Shown here in pieces: positions 1 to 11,405 of a stretch of DNA of 64,000 bases. Made by a program: the position numbers and the translations under genes. This stretch comes from Monodelphis domestica (lineage: Eukaryota > Chordata > Mammalia > Didelphimorphia > Didelphidae): positions 7,905,891-7,969,890 of the forward strand of contig NC_077232.1 of NCBI RefSeq assembly GCF_027887165.1. Reading direction: 5' to 3'. The stretch's first letter is position 1. Every line of letters begins with the position of its first letter. The notes beneath the pieces were generated by a model that saw only the letters and a list, made by a program, of their open reading frames with translations, did not search any database and was not told the DNA's origin.

Positions 1-255
1 AGCCTATTTATAATTTTATTTTGGGGTTTTGGGTTTATATGAGTATTCTCTTACAACAATGACCAATATGGAAGTACGTTTTGCATGATGATACATGTAT
101 AATGCAGATCATATTGCTTACCATCTCTGGGAGGGGAGAGGAAAGGGAGGGAGGAAGACTGTTTGCATCTTATAATTTTGGAAAATGGCTGTTGAAAATT
201 GTTTTTACATGCAATTGAGAATATAAAATGTCTTTGAATAAAGAAAAACATGTTA
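1..255 (+). repeat. L1 3' UTR fragment, cut by window edge
   Basis: The stretch has the same order of motifs as the L1 3' ends near 26.7 and 28.9 kb: a T/G-rich 'gggttttgggttt' segment, a run ending in 'aatatggaa', a purine-rich G/A tract near 128-155 and an A-rich end with 'aataaagaaaaac'. It is therefore the tail of a plus-strand L1 whose body lies left of the window. It is diverged, so it is an older copy. Confidence 0.55.
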
Positions 256-3071
256 AAAATTTTGACAATGAAGAAAAATAGGGATTTAATAAATGGTGTT
301 TTCTGTTCAGGGGACCCCAGATAAAAAAATTAATGGGGCAGCTAAGTCTGGGCACTTTCTCTCCTCAAAGTAATTATAGGGCACTGCCACCGCTTAGGGA
401 AGCTGACAAAGATAGCATCTCTCTTTTCCTCTAGTGAGAAAAGTGGCTTGCTGCTTTACTCACAGACACAAATTTTGCTCTATAAATGTTTTTACTTCTC
501 CATGAAGACCTTATGGACTTAGAAGCTTCACCTTCCATATCCTGAAATTTCTTTGGAGTCTTCTTTAAAGACTAAATCTAATATCTCTCTCTCCAATCCC
601 CCTTGCCTCAGGGCAAATTGTTTGCACCCTACTTAAAGTAATCAAATTGAACTCAGACTTACAGATACAAATACAGGAACACAGAAACATCATATTAGAG
701 ATCTCAAATGTCTCCATGAGCAAAAATAAGGCCAATGAAGATGGGACAAGCTCATTTCTGCTTAAAATATTTTTAAAAGTGATTTCTCCTTCAAAACATG
801 TTTTTCTGACTTTTCAATTTGGCCCTAGAGACTTACCATCTAATTCACACTGACCAGAATTTAAGCCACTAATTGACATGAAAAGCATGTATGAAATTCA
901 TAAACATGTATCCTACCCAGAGAATGTCTGATTGTCAGGAACAGGGAGTGAGGCCCACCATGCTCACAGATGATCTTATCAGAGAGCTTAATCCTAGTGG
1001 TCACTGATCTCTCTTTCAGTGATCAAATGAATGAATTTGTCTTTAATCGCTGAGGCATCACTGACCAAGTAACTTACTGGTAATTGTTAGCTTGATCCAT
1101 ATATTGACTTTTCTTACCCAGAGCCCAGTCTCTCAGAATTTTCAATTGTCACAGCTGGCAAACCACGAAGGTTCTGCACTCCCAGGTCCCCCTCCCCCCC
1201 CCCCCCAAATTTCTTATTAGACACCTTTCTCCAATTTTCATTTGGGTCCAAATGGAGATGAATGGTACAATCTCCCACAAAGTTGTTGGTCATTTCTGCT
1301 ATGATCATATCAATGTGACTGACCTTATTTCTTAACTTTATACTTTAAATTTTGGCAGCTGACTCAAGTAATTCAGGCTGAGTGTCGCTGTAAGGAACTG
1401 AGCATGTACGGCAAGTTCCATAATCTGATCTTTTGGTCTTTTGGTGGTGAGCCTGGAAAGCCTGCTTGATCTTCTCAAACAAGTAATAAGGAGCTGAGCA
1501 GAATTTCTGAATTGTAACAATTAGCGCAAGAGCCACCAACATTTCTCTTGAACAAGAGAGATTACACAATATAACCAAGGAGATGAGGGATGTCCATTGT
1601 CCCAACTATTATTAAATATGGATGGTCTGACTGACAGCAAAGCTGATTCCAGGAGGAGGCAGTAGAGGTGCAATCACAAACCTCTGAGAAGTTAGCCCTC
1701 TGTCACACTGTGTGTGGTGCTAGAGACCAATAAACTCAAGTAACCCCAGCAGAACCTGGCTCCCTCCTGGTGAGTTTTCTGCCTTTCATCAGCCAATGGC
1801 TGAGCAGTGCTTCCCTTCCAATAAGCCAGCTCTTACGCAGCCCAGAAGTCGTCCTGCTGCATTCCCTTGTTGTCAGTCACCTGTACCTTAGGATGTATGA
1901 CTCCAGATGTTAACCACGTTGTCAGTTATGAACCTATTGGCTTTTGTTTAATCTCTCCATGCTTTCCAAAAACTTATTTGATTTGGAATTTTATCAGTCG
2001 TAGTCCTAAAATGCTAAACACTGACATGCAAATGCCGTCAGGATCCACAAAGCCCTGCTGCCCTTGTTCCCTGAGTTAATTCGCAGCCTTCAAACAGGTT
2101 CTCCTGGTATATTCATCTGACAAGTCATCCTCTATTGTACAAGTGGGGGGATCAGGAACCAAAGCTTGAAAGGGCTAAGGGAGAGAGGGGACAGATGAAA
2201 AGAAACGCTACTTCCTCTCTTGGGTAGAGCTACACAAGGGAAGGCAAGAGTGAGAGATTTGATCAAGGTCCAAGGCTGAAAGGCAAGGAGGAAATGCCCT
2301 TCAGTCTCTGGTTTCTGGTTTCTTCCCTTGATAGCTATTATCCTGATCCCCTTAGTACATTAGATGAATAAGATGTTCAGTTTCTTCTGGATTAATAAGA
2401 TCTATTTATTCTTTTTGGCATTTAGGAATGGAGGTTTAGGGTAGAGGAAAAATTAGGAAACTCCTAATTTCTACTTTAACTTAAATTCCCCTCAGGGGTC
2501 GAGGGCTCGGGTCTGGGGACCTGAGTCTCTGCTGACACTGTGGAGTCAGGCTGTTGTATTTTCCTGAGATAGAGAGATGTACAGTTATTGAAGAGATCAA
2601 TTGAAAATCTTGGCTGGCTGGAAGAGAGAGGGGAGGGAGAGAGGAAGAGGCCGATAGAATAGACACATGGTCTACTGAGGACTGGATGGCTAAATCGGAT
2701 TTTCTTCAGATATATGAGGGAGCACAGGTTGAGTTCAGCAAGATGCTCCTCTCTCTTCAAGTTCAAAAAAAGAGAAGAACCCCCTCCCCAATTGCTGATC
2801 TCCTTTTCTTGGCTAGAGGTTCTAACCCCATTCCCCGCTGACAGGAAAATTCCATCCTCTTTCTTCCTGGTGTTTTTACAAACCAAGTCCTTGCAATGCA
2901 GTCTGTAATCCTCTCATCCACAGTTCCCCCCCTGTAGTACAGATTCAACCTGACATCTGTACCAAAGTCTAGTCCTTACTTTCTTAGTTATAAATGCTAT
3001 TGTCAATTCTATAATATATACTACTCTAAATATTCTTCCTCCCCCCAAAATAACAAATCTTAACCTATCTT
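256..3071. other. AT-rich stretch without a recognised gene
   Basis: No open frame here looks like a known protein and none has splice-flanked coding character. A C homopolymer of 13 bases lies at 1194-1206. The rest reads as decayed intergenic DNA, probably with old repeats I could not assign. Confidence 0.5.
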
Positions 3072-3085
3072 AAATCTACTACACT

Positions 3086-3288
3086 AGAGGCAGCTGGGTA
3101 TCTCAGTGGATTGAGAGCCAGACCTAGAGACGGGAGGTCTTAGGTTCAAATCTGGCCTCAGACACTTCCCAGCTGTGTGACCCTGGGAAAGTCACTTGAC
3201 CCCCATTGCCTAGCCCTTACCACTCTTCTGCCTTGGAGCCAATACACAGTATTGACTCCAAGACAGAAGGTAAGGGTTTAAGAAAAAA
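3086..3288 (+). repeat. tRNA-derived CORE-SINE (marsupial MAR1/WSINE-like)
   Basis: This is the clearest copy of the main SINE in the window. It begins with a tRNA-like head carrying an A-box region ('tatctcagtggattgaga') and a B-box-like 'ggttcaaatct'. A CORE segment with 'agctgtgtgaccctgggaaa' follows, then a tail 'ttctgccttgg...agaaggtaagggttt' and an A-run. A 14-bp target-site duplication, aaatctactacact, flanks it at 3072-3085 and 3289-3302, so it arrived by L1-type retrotransposition. The family name is from memory; the structure is seen directly. Confidence 0.85.
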
Positions 3289-3632
3289 AAATCTACTACA
3301 CTGACTAATTCTATGTCTAAAATAAGGATTATAGGAAAATGGGAGGTAGGAAAGTATGTTAAATACATGGGTATTTTCAACACAGTAACAATATTCCAAC
3401 AGTGTAACACTCACTGCAACAATCTAACATTTTCTTATCCCAGTGAACAATTACTAATTTATATCTATGAAATATTATGAACTTTTCTAACATCTATAGT
3501 ATTAATAATTCTTTATTTTAAAAATAATATCATAAAATATGATATTAATCTGTCCCTAGTATAGCTCAATTCCAAACTTCCCTGATCTAATCTTTTCCTG
3601 TCTGTTAATGATTAATATATTAGTCTTCCTAT

Positions 3633-4321
3633 TGTAAGGATAATTTTAGGGTTGTGACCTAATCTAAATTAATTTTGGCCGCCAGGGAATATCCCAAATA
3701 ACATACCCAAGTCAGCTTGGAAATTTATGGTGGTTTAATTAATATAGAGGGAAGGAATTAGGGAGGAGAGAGAGAGAAAGGTATAGAATTTCTCCTGCCT
3801 GGCCTGTGCCAGGGGGAGTTCAAAATCCTCCCTACAAGGTCTTTGAAGATTAGAAGCTTTTTCTAAAAGGATAGTGTTTGGAAGGTAAAGGAGAAAAGAA
3901 TCAGCCTAAACTCCGAGAGAGCTAAGAGAAGACGCCTCACCTAAACTAGGTTAGTAGGCTTCTTCCAATATGGTATCAAGGAAAACTCACTGCTAACCTG
4001 GACAATAGCTGCCGCCACTCCAAGATGCTGAAACACTCAGCATGCTGCCACCAGCCATCTCTCTGCCGCCAAAGAGGCCAGAGAGGAAGTGATGTGAAAT
4101 ATATAGATGGTTTTTACATCACTTTCCTGGATCTTACATGTACCAATGGTAGCTTAAGTTTGACTTAGGACAGCCCAGGGTTCTGTCAGTTGTTTCTGAT
4201 TTGTCATTTTCTAGCACTTGCCTGTCATAGGCCATCCTCCTAAATACTTAATCCTCAAGTATGGTTGTACACATTCCTTTTTTTGTTAGACTAAGCAGGG
4301 TGGAGTAATCTAAAGTTCACA
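3633..4321 (-). repeat. 3' LTR of the minus-strand ERV
   Basis: The block is bounded by TG...CA in either reading direction (tgtaagg at 3633, ttcaca ending at 4321). In element orientation a G-rich polypurine tract (4323-4330 on the plus strand reads tccccccc) sits directly before its first bases TGTGAAC. A TATA-like 'ctatatattt' lies at about 4097-4110 in the same orientation. Together these place it as the LTR at the env end of the element. The length is about 689 bp. Confidence 0.75.
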
Positions 4322-5675
4322 ATCCCCCCCATGATGATTGGGAGACTAGTCTCCCCAACTGATCACTAAACATAATCAACCTGCACCTCCAAATTTTCTA
4401 ACTGAAGGTACATAAATAATTTCACTTTCTGAGAGGAAACTACAATAGTTAGATAGAAGAGGGAAACAGAAGAAAGACAGACAGCAAAACCAATGTTTGT
4501 TGGGTGCATTGACAAAAACCAATTAGGGGGCAGTCCCCTTTTGGCATAGGAGTATACATTCAAATAAATGTTCAATCAAACTTCAGTTCAATCAACCACA
4601 CCCAAAGTTCATTCTGGATCTTCTTGATGTAGTGTAGGTTTTCTGGCATTTTTCTGCAACAGTTCATTCTCTGGATTTAGGAGTTAGCAAGCTTCCTCTT
4701 GAAGATCTTTTCTCTAGCTAAAATTCAAAATTTTGGAATTTTATTAAAATACCCCCCCCCTGAAGTGGGTGTTAAGAAACATCCAGTTCAGCTCATGCAT
4801 GGTTGAGTTATGGGATTGTATGAGTCAATTATCAAAAGAAGAGAAAACACCTAAAAACATAAAGAAAAAAATAAAAGAAAGTTAAAGTTTTGGGAGAAAG
4901 AAAAAAAATTCAAAATCAGAATGAAAATATCAAAATATATGTATATAATACGTTGAGTAAACAAGAATAAATTCATAATAGGCCCTTGTACAGGTCCAAT
5001 TTAAAGTAATTTCTATCCCACAAGTCTGTAGGACAGAATGTAGTAATATTTCATTTACCCATTTGCAGCCAAGACTACAGGAAGTTGCCATACTATAAGA
5101 AGAAAAAGAACTAGAATTTTATTTTGATAGGGAAGTGTCATTCCCTGGTCTGATTTTTGTCATTCTCAGGGATATGGGAAGCCAGGATGATAGTCAAACT
5201 TTGGTACTTGTCTGAGTACTTCACAAAGAGTGTGGATACAAGGAAGTCCTACAACTTAACATATGTCAAATGTTGCAACCTCGAGTCTCACACTAGTTTT
5301 TTTTTACTTGTGTGCTCTTTCTGGCACTATTCAGGTTAAGTCTGTGCTCCTTGTTTTTATTCCATTTCCTAGAATCAGACACAAATATTAATCAGTCCCA
5401 TAACATTTTATCAATAAATGGTAGGTTCCCACAGTTTAAAGCTTTTGGGTATGCATTGATATTATAGCAAATAAATATATATATAGCAAAAATAATATTA
5501 ATTTAGTACAAGAAATGAGAAAAAAGGAAAAAATCAAATATTCTAATCAAAATAAAATGAAAGCAATAATAAAAATAAGGGGGAAAAGAAAAAATCAGGA
5601 ATTCAATGTGTTCTTGAAAAAACAGCATCCACTTGTCAATGGATTATTATCTCCAATGCATGTGATAGGATACAG

Positions 5676-6960
5676 TCAATCAGTCTCAACAGAAGATGCT
5701 CTCTTTACATGTGAGCAATGAATCCAAGAGTCCTTTTCTCCAATCTTTATAGATGTTGGAGTAGTTAACAATATTTGGAATGGCCCTTCCCAGGAAGGCT
5801 GAGTTGCTCCAGTACGCTGGAAATTCTTAATATACACCTTGTCTCCTGGGTTCAGTTCATGAAGTGAAAAGTCTAGTGGTCCAGCTTGTACTGCAGCTCC
5901 GGATTCATGGAGTTCACACAATTTGTGCTGTAATTCCTGTATATAGGAAGCAATAGTAGTATCTCCCCCTAATAGTGAGGTATATGCCGGGGAGAAAGGC
6001 TTAGTCTGTTTAGGTGGATGTCCAAAAAGCATCTCAAATGGTGAGATGTGTAAGTCTCCTCTAGGCCTGCTTCTAAGATAAAATAGGGACAGAAGGAGAA
6101 TTTCAGGCTATTTTAAATGTGTCTCAGTGCATAATTTTCCAATCATAGTTTTAAGTTCTTTGTTCATTCTTTCAACTTGGCCTGAGCTCTGGGGATGATA
6201 TGGTACATGAAATTTTGTAGTTATCCCAAAGCAAGAATATATCTGATTTAGTTGTACAAGAATATTCATAGCTGCACTGTTTGTGGTGGCAAACAAATTG
6301 GAAAACGAGGGGATGCCCTCCAATTGGGGAATGGCTGAACAAATTGTGGTATATGTTGGCGATGGAATACTATTGTGCTCAAAGGAATAATAAAGTGGAG
6401 GAATTCCATGGAGACTGGAACAACCTCCAGGAAGTGATGCAGAGCGAGAGGAGCAGAACCAGGAGAACATTGTACACAGAGACTGATACACTGTGGTTCA
6501 ATTGAACCTAATGGACTTCTCCATTAATGGCTTTACAATGTCCTTGAACAATCTGCAGGGATCTATGAGAAAAAACAACTATCCTCAAGCAGAGGGCAAA
6601 CTGAGGGAGTAAAAACACCGATGAAAAGCAACGGTTTGACTACAGGGGTGGAGGGGATATGATTGAGGAGAGACGCTAAATGAGCACCCTAATGCAAATA
6701 CCAACAACAAGGAAATGGGTTTGGAGCAAGGATACATGTGATACCCAGTGGAATCGCGTGTTGGCTAGGGGAAGGGTGGTGGGAGGCGGGGGGGGGGGGG
6801 AGGAAAAGAAAATGATCTATGTTTCCAATGAATAATGTATGAAAATGACCAAATAAAATAATTTTTTTTAAAAAGAATACATCTGATTTAGGACAGAAAA
6901 AACAGATTGGCAAATTTGGTGATAGAAACTTCTAGGGAGCAGGGGTTTTCCTTCAGATGA
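5676..6960 (-). pseudogene. ERV integrase remnant, split by an L1
   Basis: In element orientation the stretch carries wording typical of gammaretroviral integrase, such as 'FHVPYHPQSSGQVERMN' near 6212-6162, and a C-terminal 'GDKVYIKNFQRTG' type segment near 5860-5820. It is interrupted by the L1 fragment at 6251-6873. It is a fossil and is not expected to make protein. Confidence 0.75.
6251..6873 (+). mobile_element. 5'-truncated L1 3' end inside the ERV
   Basis: The copy starts in the last part of L1 ORF2, with readable 'GEWLNKLWYMLAMEYYCA' and an intact end of ORF2 at 6505. It runs through a 3' UTR with a G-run (about 6788-6800) to an A/T-rich tail. A 17-bp target-site duplication flanks it, agaatatatctgattta at 6234-6250 and the same with one change at 6874-6890. 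It entered the integrase region of the ERV, so it is younger than the ERV. Confidence 0.85.
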
Positions 6961-6999
6961 CACCCATACTTTATTAATCTGTTTTGCTTTGAATTTTTG

Positions 7000-7960
7000 C
7001 TTCCATTTTTCCACTTCCTTTTCATTTTAGGAAAGTGATAAATTTAAGTCATCAGTGGTTGTCAATGTTAAAATTAATTCAGGCCCTTCTATGGCTGCTA
7101 GCTTTGCAGCAGCATCTGCTCAATCATTTCCCCTAGAGACAAGGTCAGTGCCATCTGCATGGGCAGTGCAATGAACTACAGCTAGGGCTTCAGGCAGTTT
7201 GAGAGCATTAAGAACTTCATTAATACTTTCTGCATTAGCTATGGATTTTCCAGCTGAGTTTAAAAATCCTCTCTGGAGTCATAGCATCCCGACTGAGTGA
7301 CAAATGCCAAAAGCATATCTAGAATCCATATAAATTGTTGCCTTTTTACCCTTTGCAATTATACAGTTGTGTTTCAGAGCTATGAATTCTGCACCTTGAG
7401 CGCTAATGTTAGAAGGTAGTGAAGCTGACCACTCAGTGTCAAATTCTGTGACTACAGCAGTTCCAGTGTAGCGTATGCCATCCCTTATAAAAGAGGAACC
7501 ATCAGTAAATAATACCAGATGTGGATTGTCTAAGGGAGTGTCTAAGAGATTATCTCAAGGCTTTTCTGCCATGGACACTAGTGTTTCACAACTGTGTAAT
7601 GGCTCTCCTGAAATTGATAAATCTGGAAGCAAGGTAGCAGGGTTAAGGGTTGTATATCATTTCAAGGTAATGTTTTCACTATTTAACAAGGTTATTTCAT
7701 ACCTTGTAATTCGCTGATCCGAGAATGCCTATGTTCTATGCCTTAGCAACAATGCTTCTACCTCATATGGGAACATAATTGTTAGTGGACATCCCAATAC
7801 TAGATCAACAGTTTTTGTCACTAGTAAGGTTGTAGCAACTACTCCTCTAAGACATGGTTGTGTTCCTGATGCTACTGGGTCCAGTTGGGCAGAATAATAA
7901 ACAATTGGGTACTGAGAAAGTCCCAAAGTCTGAGTTAAAACACCTGAAGCCACTCCTCTT
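7000..7960 (-). pseudogene. ERV connection and RNase H region remnant
   Basis: The position between the RT and integrase remnants, and phrases such as 'YYSAQLDPVASGTQPCLRG' near 7910-7854, match the RT-RNase H connection and RNase H of gammaretrovirus-like pol. The frame is broken. The limits are approximate. Confidence 0.6.
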
Positions 7961-8231
7961 CGCTAATGCACATACAAAGTAAATGGCTTGTTGTAATCTG
8001 GGATGCCTAGAGTAAAGGCAGACAGGATAGCCCGTTTTAGATCTGTTAGAGTTGACAGGTTTCTGGCTCTAATTTGAGGGGTTCAGGGACGGAATCCCTT
8101 GTTAGTGCTATAAAGGGTTTAGTAACTTCCCCATAGCAAGGAATCCATTGTCTACAAAACCCTGTTGCTCCTAAAATTGCTTTCAACTGTTTCTCAGTGG
8201 TAGGAGTGCTTAAATTTTGAATATTTTCAAT

Positions 8232-8925
8232 TCATTTGGGAGAAATAGAGTAGGCACCCGTAGTCAGGATGAACCCCAAATATTCTACTTTAGGGAGATA
8301 CCACTGAACTTTATTCTTCAAGGTCTTATGTCTTTTTTTATGTAGTTCAAAAAGAAGGTGTTTACTACCTTCCTGACATGCTTCTGCATCTGTTGAGGCC
8401 AAGAGTAGATCATCTGTGTATTTGATTAATTTAATGCTTTTAAATGTTATATTATCTGTGTCTTGGCTCAAAATGTGTGCAAATAAACTCGGGCTTTCCA
8501 CGAACCCTAGTGGCAGACAACTCCATGTATTTAGAGACCTTCCAGGTGAAAGCAAAGATATGCCTGGAGTTCTCATGTATGGGTATGGAAAAGAAGGCTG
8601 AGCACAAGTCCACTACTAAGTATGTAGCTGTGCTAGCAATAGAGGAAGTAATCATATGTATGTTGGAAACTACAGAGTGTCTCTTTATAATGTGATTGTT
8701 CACAGCACTCAAATCTTGTACAAATCTATAGAGGTGTTTGCCATCGGGCCCTATTTTTGTTTTTTTAATGGGCAGGATGGGTGAATTGTATTCAGATTTA
8801 CAAGGGATTATTATTCCTTGTGCAATTAATGAGCTTATTACTGGGGTTATACCCTCAATTGCCTCTTTTGAGAGGGGATACTGAGGAATGGAAGGAGGTG
8901 GGCTAGATTTAGTTTTTATCTGCAC
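8232..8925 (-). pseudogene. ERV reverse transcriptase remnant
   Basis: The fingers and palm of a gammaretrovirus-like RT are recognisable: 'QYPLSKEAIEGI' and 'VQDLSAVN' near the start, 'LPLGFVESPSLFAHIL' in the middle and the catalytic-box wording 'KYTDDLLLAS' near 8425-8396. This is the best evidence for class I assignment. The remnant is broken. Confidence 0.8.
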
Positions 8926-9137
8926 AGGAACAGCTGACTTAAGTAAGCCTACATCGGAAGAAGATGTGGCCCAAAGAGACTCCAGTATATCTTCAGGTAT
9001 TACAAAGGTGGGATGCTCTTTCCCCTCCTGACTCTGAGAGAAGTATAGGGAGTAATTTTAAATATTCCTCAGGTACTTCCAAGGACATAGAGCCATCTGG
9101 GGTGCAAATTATTGTGGCTTGTAGTTTGCATAGTAAA

Positions 9138-9365
9138 TCACTCCCCAGCACATTTGTGGGGGATCCAGGCATTAAAAGAATGTTCAGCAGTTAGGGGTCC
9201 CATGCATACCATATGAGGAGAAAGTTTTGGGACCTTTAAAGGTGTTCCTGATATACCTACTACATTTAGAGAGCCAATAGAGCCACATTTTGCATCTGGT
9301 TTGTTTACCAAAACTGACCTAGATGCCCCAGTGTCCAAAAGACAATCATAGTATGAATTTCCCAC
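9138..9365 (-). pseudogene. ERV aspartic protease remnant
   Basis: The active-site type wording 'CLLDTGASRSVLVN' is readable near 9341-9300 in element orientation, between the nucleocapsid-like zinc knuckle and the RT remnant, as expected for pro in a retroviral pol order. It is a fossil fragment. Confidence 0.65.
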
Positions 9366-9680
9366 CTTTAAAGTGACACGAGGTTCCTTACTATGTGTGT
9401 GTGTGTGAATGTATAGGGATTACTGGCATTAAAATATCAGGGTCTGGGAAAATCAAAGGTTTCACTCTTTGATTCCAATGCCCTCACCCCCCCCCTCCTT
9501 CACACCTTCATAAAGATGCTTGGGCAGTTTTCTGGGATCCCCCATGCTGATGGGGATTTTCACCCAGGGTATAGAGTGGACAAGCTCCATTTTTTATATA
9601 TTGTTTTTGGGCATTGTTTGAGTATTATCATTTTCCTCATTTGGAGCACTGTCATTATTTTGATTGGCATTATGATTCCT

Positions 9681-10660
9681 TTAGTTATTATTTCTAAAGT
9701 TGCTATTATTTCTTTTTTCCCATAGCCAGCTCCTACAGACCATTATTACATGACCTCTCTTCCCACAGTAAAGGCATGTTAATGATTTATCTGTGGATTC
9801 CTGCAAAGGGGCTATGGTCTCTCCCTGATTTTTCCACTGTCCTTTTAACATTTCATTTTCTTTCTTTAAGTCTTCCACTGACATATTGTATTCCTCACAT
9901 CTTTCTGCATGGCTCTTATAAACATAGGCTGCTACTCTCCTCAATTTTTCGAGGTCCATAAAGTCCCAATTAGGACAGCTACTTTTAAAGTAGTCTTTTA
10001 CCACTGAACAACAATTCTCAACAAATTGCCTATGTATTTGCCTAATGTCCCTTTCTCCGGACAAATCAAGGTCCATATATGTATTCCCTATGTCAATAAT
10101 TCTGTCCATAAATTGGGAGGGGGGTCTCATCAATTACTTGTTGGGTTCATTCAAATTTTGACCATTTTCCAGGTCTATCAGAGCAAGTTCTCATGGCTAT
10201 CAATAATCCTTCTCTGGCCTGGTTTAGTTTTGTATAATCTGGTTCAACATTTGGGTTCTAATGTGGATCTTCAGTTGGCCACTAATTTGTTCCTCTACCT
10301 CATTTCTGATTAGCCAGAGAGATGACATTATTTTTCTCTCTCTTTGTCTGAAACTTTTCTAATAAATTTTCAACATCCATCCAAGTAGGGTCAAAAGTTC
10401 TGAATTTGTTCTCCAATCTTTTTATAATTAATATTGTCTCTTCCTCAAATGAGGGTAGATCTTCCTTGTATTTATTGAAATATTCAGGGTTAAAAGGTGT
10501 ATGATGTCTTATAGATACCAAGTTCCCATTTTTATTAAAAGTGGGTACTTCCCTTAACAGAAATAAGCTATCTGAATTATTTGGTGTACCTATTTCTAGG
10601 CAACTTGCTCCTTTTTTCAATGGGATAAGTAAGAGAAGTAGAAGGGGTGGGATGGTTAAA
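9681..10660 (-). pseudogene. ERV gag remnant (capsid and nucleocapsid)
   Basis: The upstream part reads like gammaretroviral capsid (for example 'FNKYKEDLPSFEEET' near 10475-10430), followed lower down by a CCHC zinc knuckle 'CLYCGKRGHVIMVC' near 9775-9730. The order capsid then nucleocapsid then protease fits one provirus. The G-rich repeat at 10660-10851 lies at its upstream edge. It is broken. Confidence 0.7.
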
Positions 10661-10851
10661 AGTTGGGCGGTTAAGGTAGTGTGGATGGGGCAGGTAGCAT
10701 GGGTGGGTGGGGTAGCCAGGGCAAGGGGGTTGGGGATGGAAGCATCATGGGTGGGGGGAGGAGCTAGGGCTGAGAGGGTGGGGCAGGAGGCATGGGTGGG
10801 GGGAGGGACTTGGGCTGAGGGGGTGGGGCAGGGGGCATGTGCAGGGGAAGG
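10660..10851. repeat. G-rich minisatellite in ERV gag
   Basis: A G-rich array whose two best units (about 10749-10793 and 10794-10838) are nearly identical and about 45 bp long, each with 'gggtggggggagg', 'gggctgag' and 'ggtggggcagg'. Earlier units are more diverged. On the minus strand it would spell Pro/Thr/Ala-rich repeats, in a part of gag that is proline-rich in related viruses. Confidence 0.7.
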
Positions 10852-11405
10852 AGTGGGTGGCAAAACATTGGAAAATGAGGGGATGCCCTCCAATTGGGGA
10901 ATGGCTGAACAAATTGTGGTATATGTTGGTGATGGAATACTATTGTGCTCAAAGGAATAATAAAGTGGAGAAATTCCATGGCAACTGGAACAACCTCCAG
11001 GAAGTGATGCAGAGCAAACGGGGCAGAACCAGGAGAGCAATGTACAGAGAGCCTGATACACTGTGGTACAATCAAATGTAATGGACTTCTCCATTAGTGG
11101 CAATGCAGTGTTCCTGAACAACTTGGAGGGATCTATGAGAAAGAACACTATCCACACTCAGAGGAAAAACTGGGAGTAGAAACACAGAAGAAAAACAACT
11201 ACTTGAATACATGGGTCTAGGGGATATGGTTGGGGATGTAGACTCTAAATGAACATCCTAATGCAAACACCAACAACATGGAATGGGTTCTCATCAAAGA
11301 CATACCCAGTGGAATTACATGTTGGCTATGGGAGGGGAGGGAGGAATAGAAAATGATTTTTATAACCAAGGAATAATGTTTGAAATTGACCAAATAAAAT
11401 TTAAA
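10852..11405 (+). mobile_element. 5'-truncated L1 3' end
   Basis: The C-terminal ORF2 wording ('GEWLNKLWYMLVMEYYCA') and the same 3' UTR order as the copy at 6251-6873 identify it. It begins a few codons later in ORF2 and ends in 'aaataaaatttaaaaaatt'. It abuts the G-rich minisatellite, and I saw no clear target-site duplication. It marks the upstream limit of recognisable ERV sequence. Confidence 0.75.

Larger units (their letters stand above)
3633..10851 (-). mobile_element. Broken gammaretrovirus-like ERV (class I), 5' end missing
   Basis: A fossil provirus lies on the minus strand. Read in that direction it shows a gag-like region (about 10660-9681), a protease-like piece (9365-9138), reverse transcriptase (8925-8232), a connection/RNase H stretch (about 7960-7000), integrase (about 6960-5676 with an L1 inside), a 1.3-kb stretch with no env I could recognise, a polypurine tract and one 3' LTR. 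The relatives are gammaretrovirus-type by the RT and capsid wording. It is clearly dead, with many breaks spread through every gene. No matching 5' LTR is visible, so its age cannot be read from paired LTRs; the inserted L1 shows it is older than that L1. Confidence 0.8.

Noticed and set aside
4324-5675. Search for an env gene in the ERV
   Set aside because: No surface or transmembrane wording could be recognised; the stretch is AT-rich and decayed.
10300-11157. 285-codon minus-strand frame
   Set aside because: It runs across antisense L1, the G-rich minisatellite and ERV sequence; it is not one gene.
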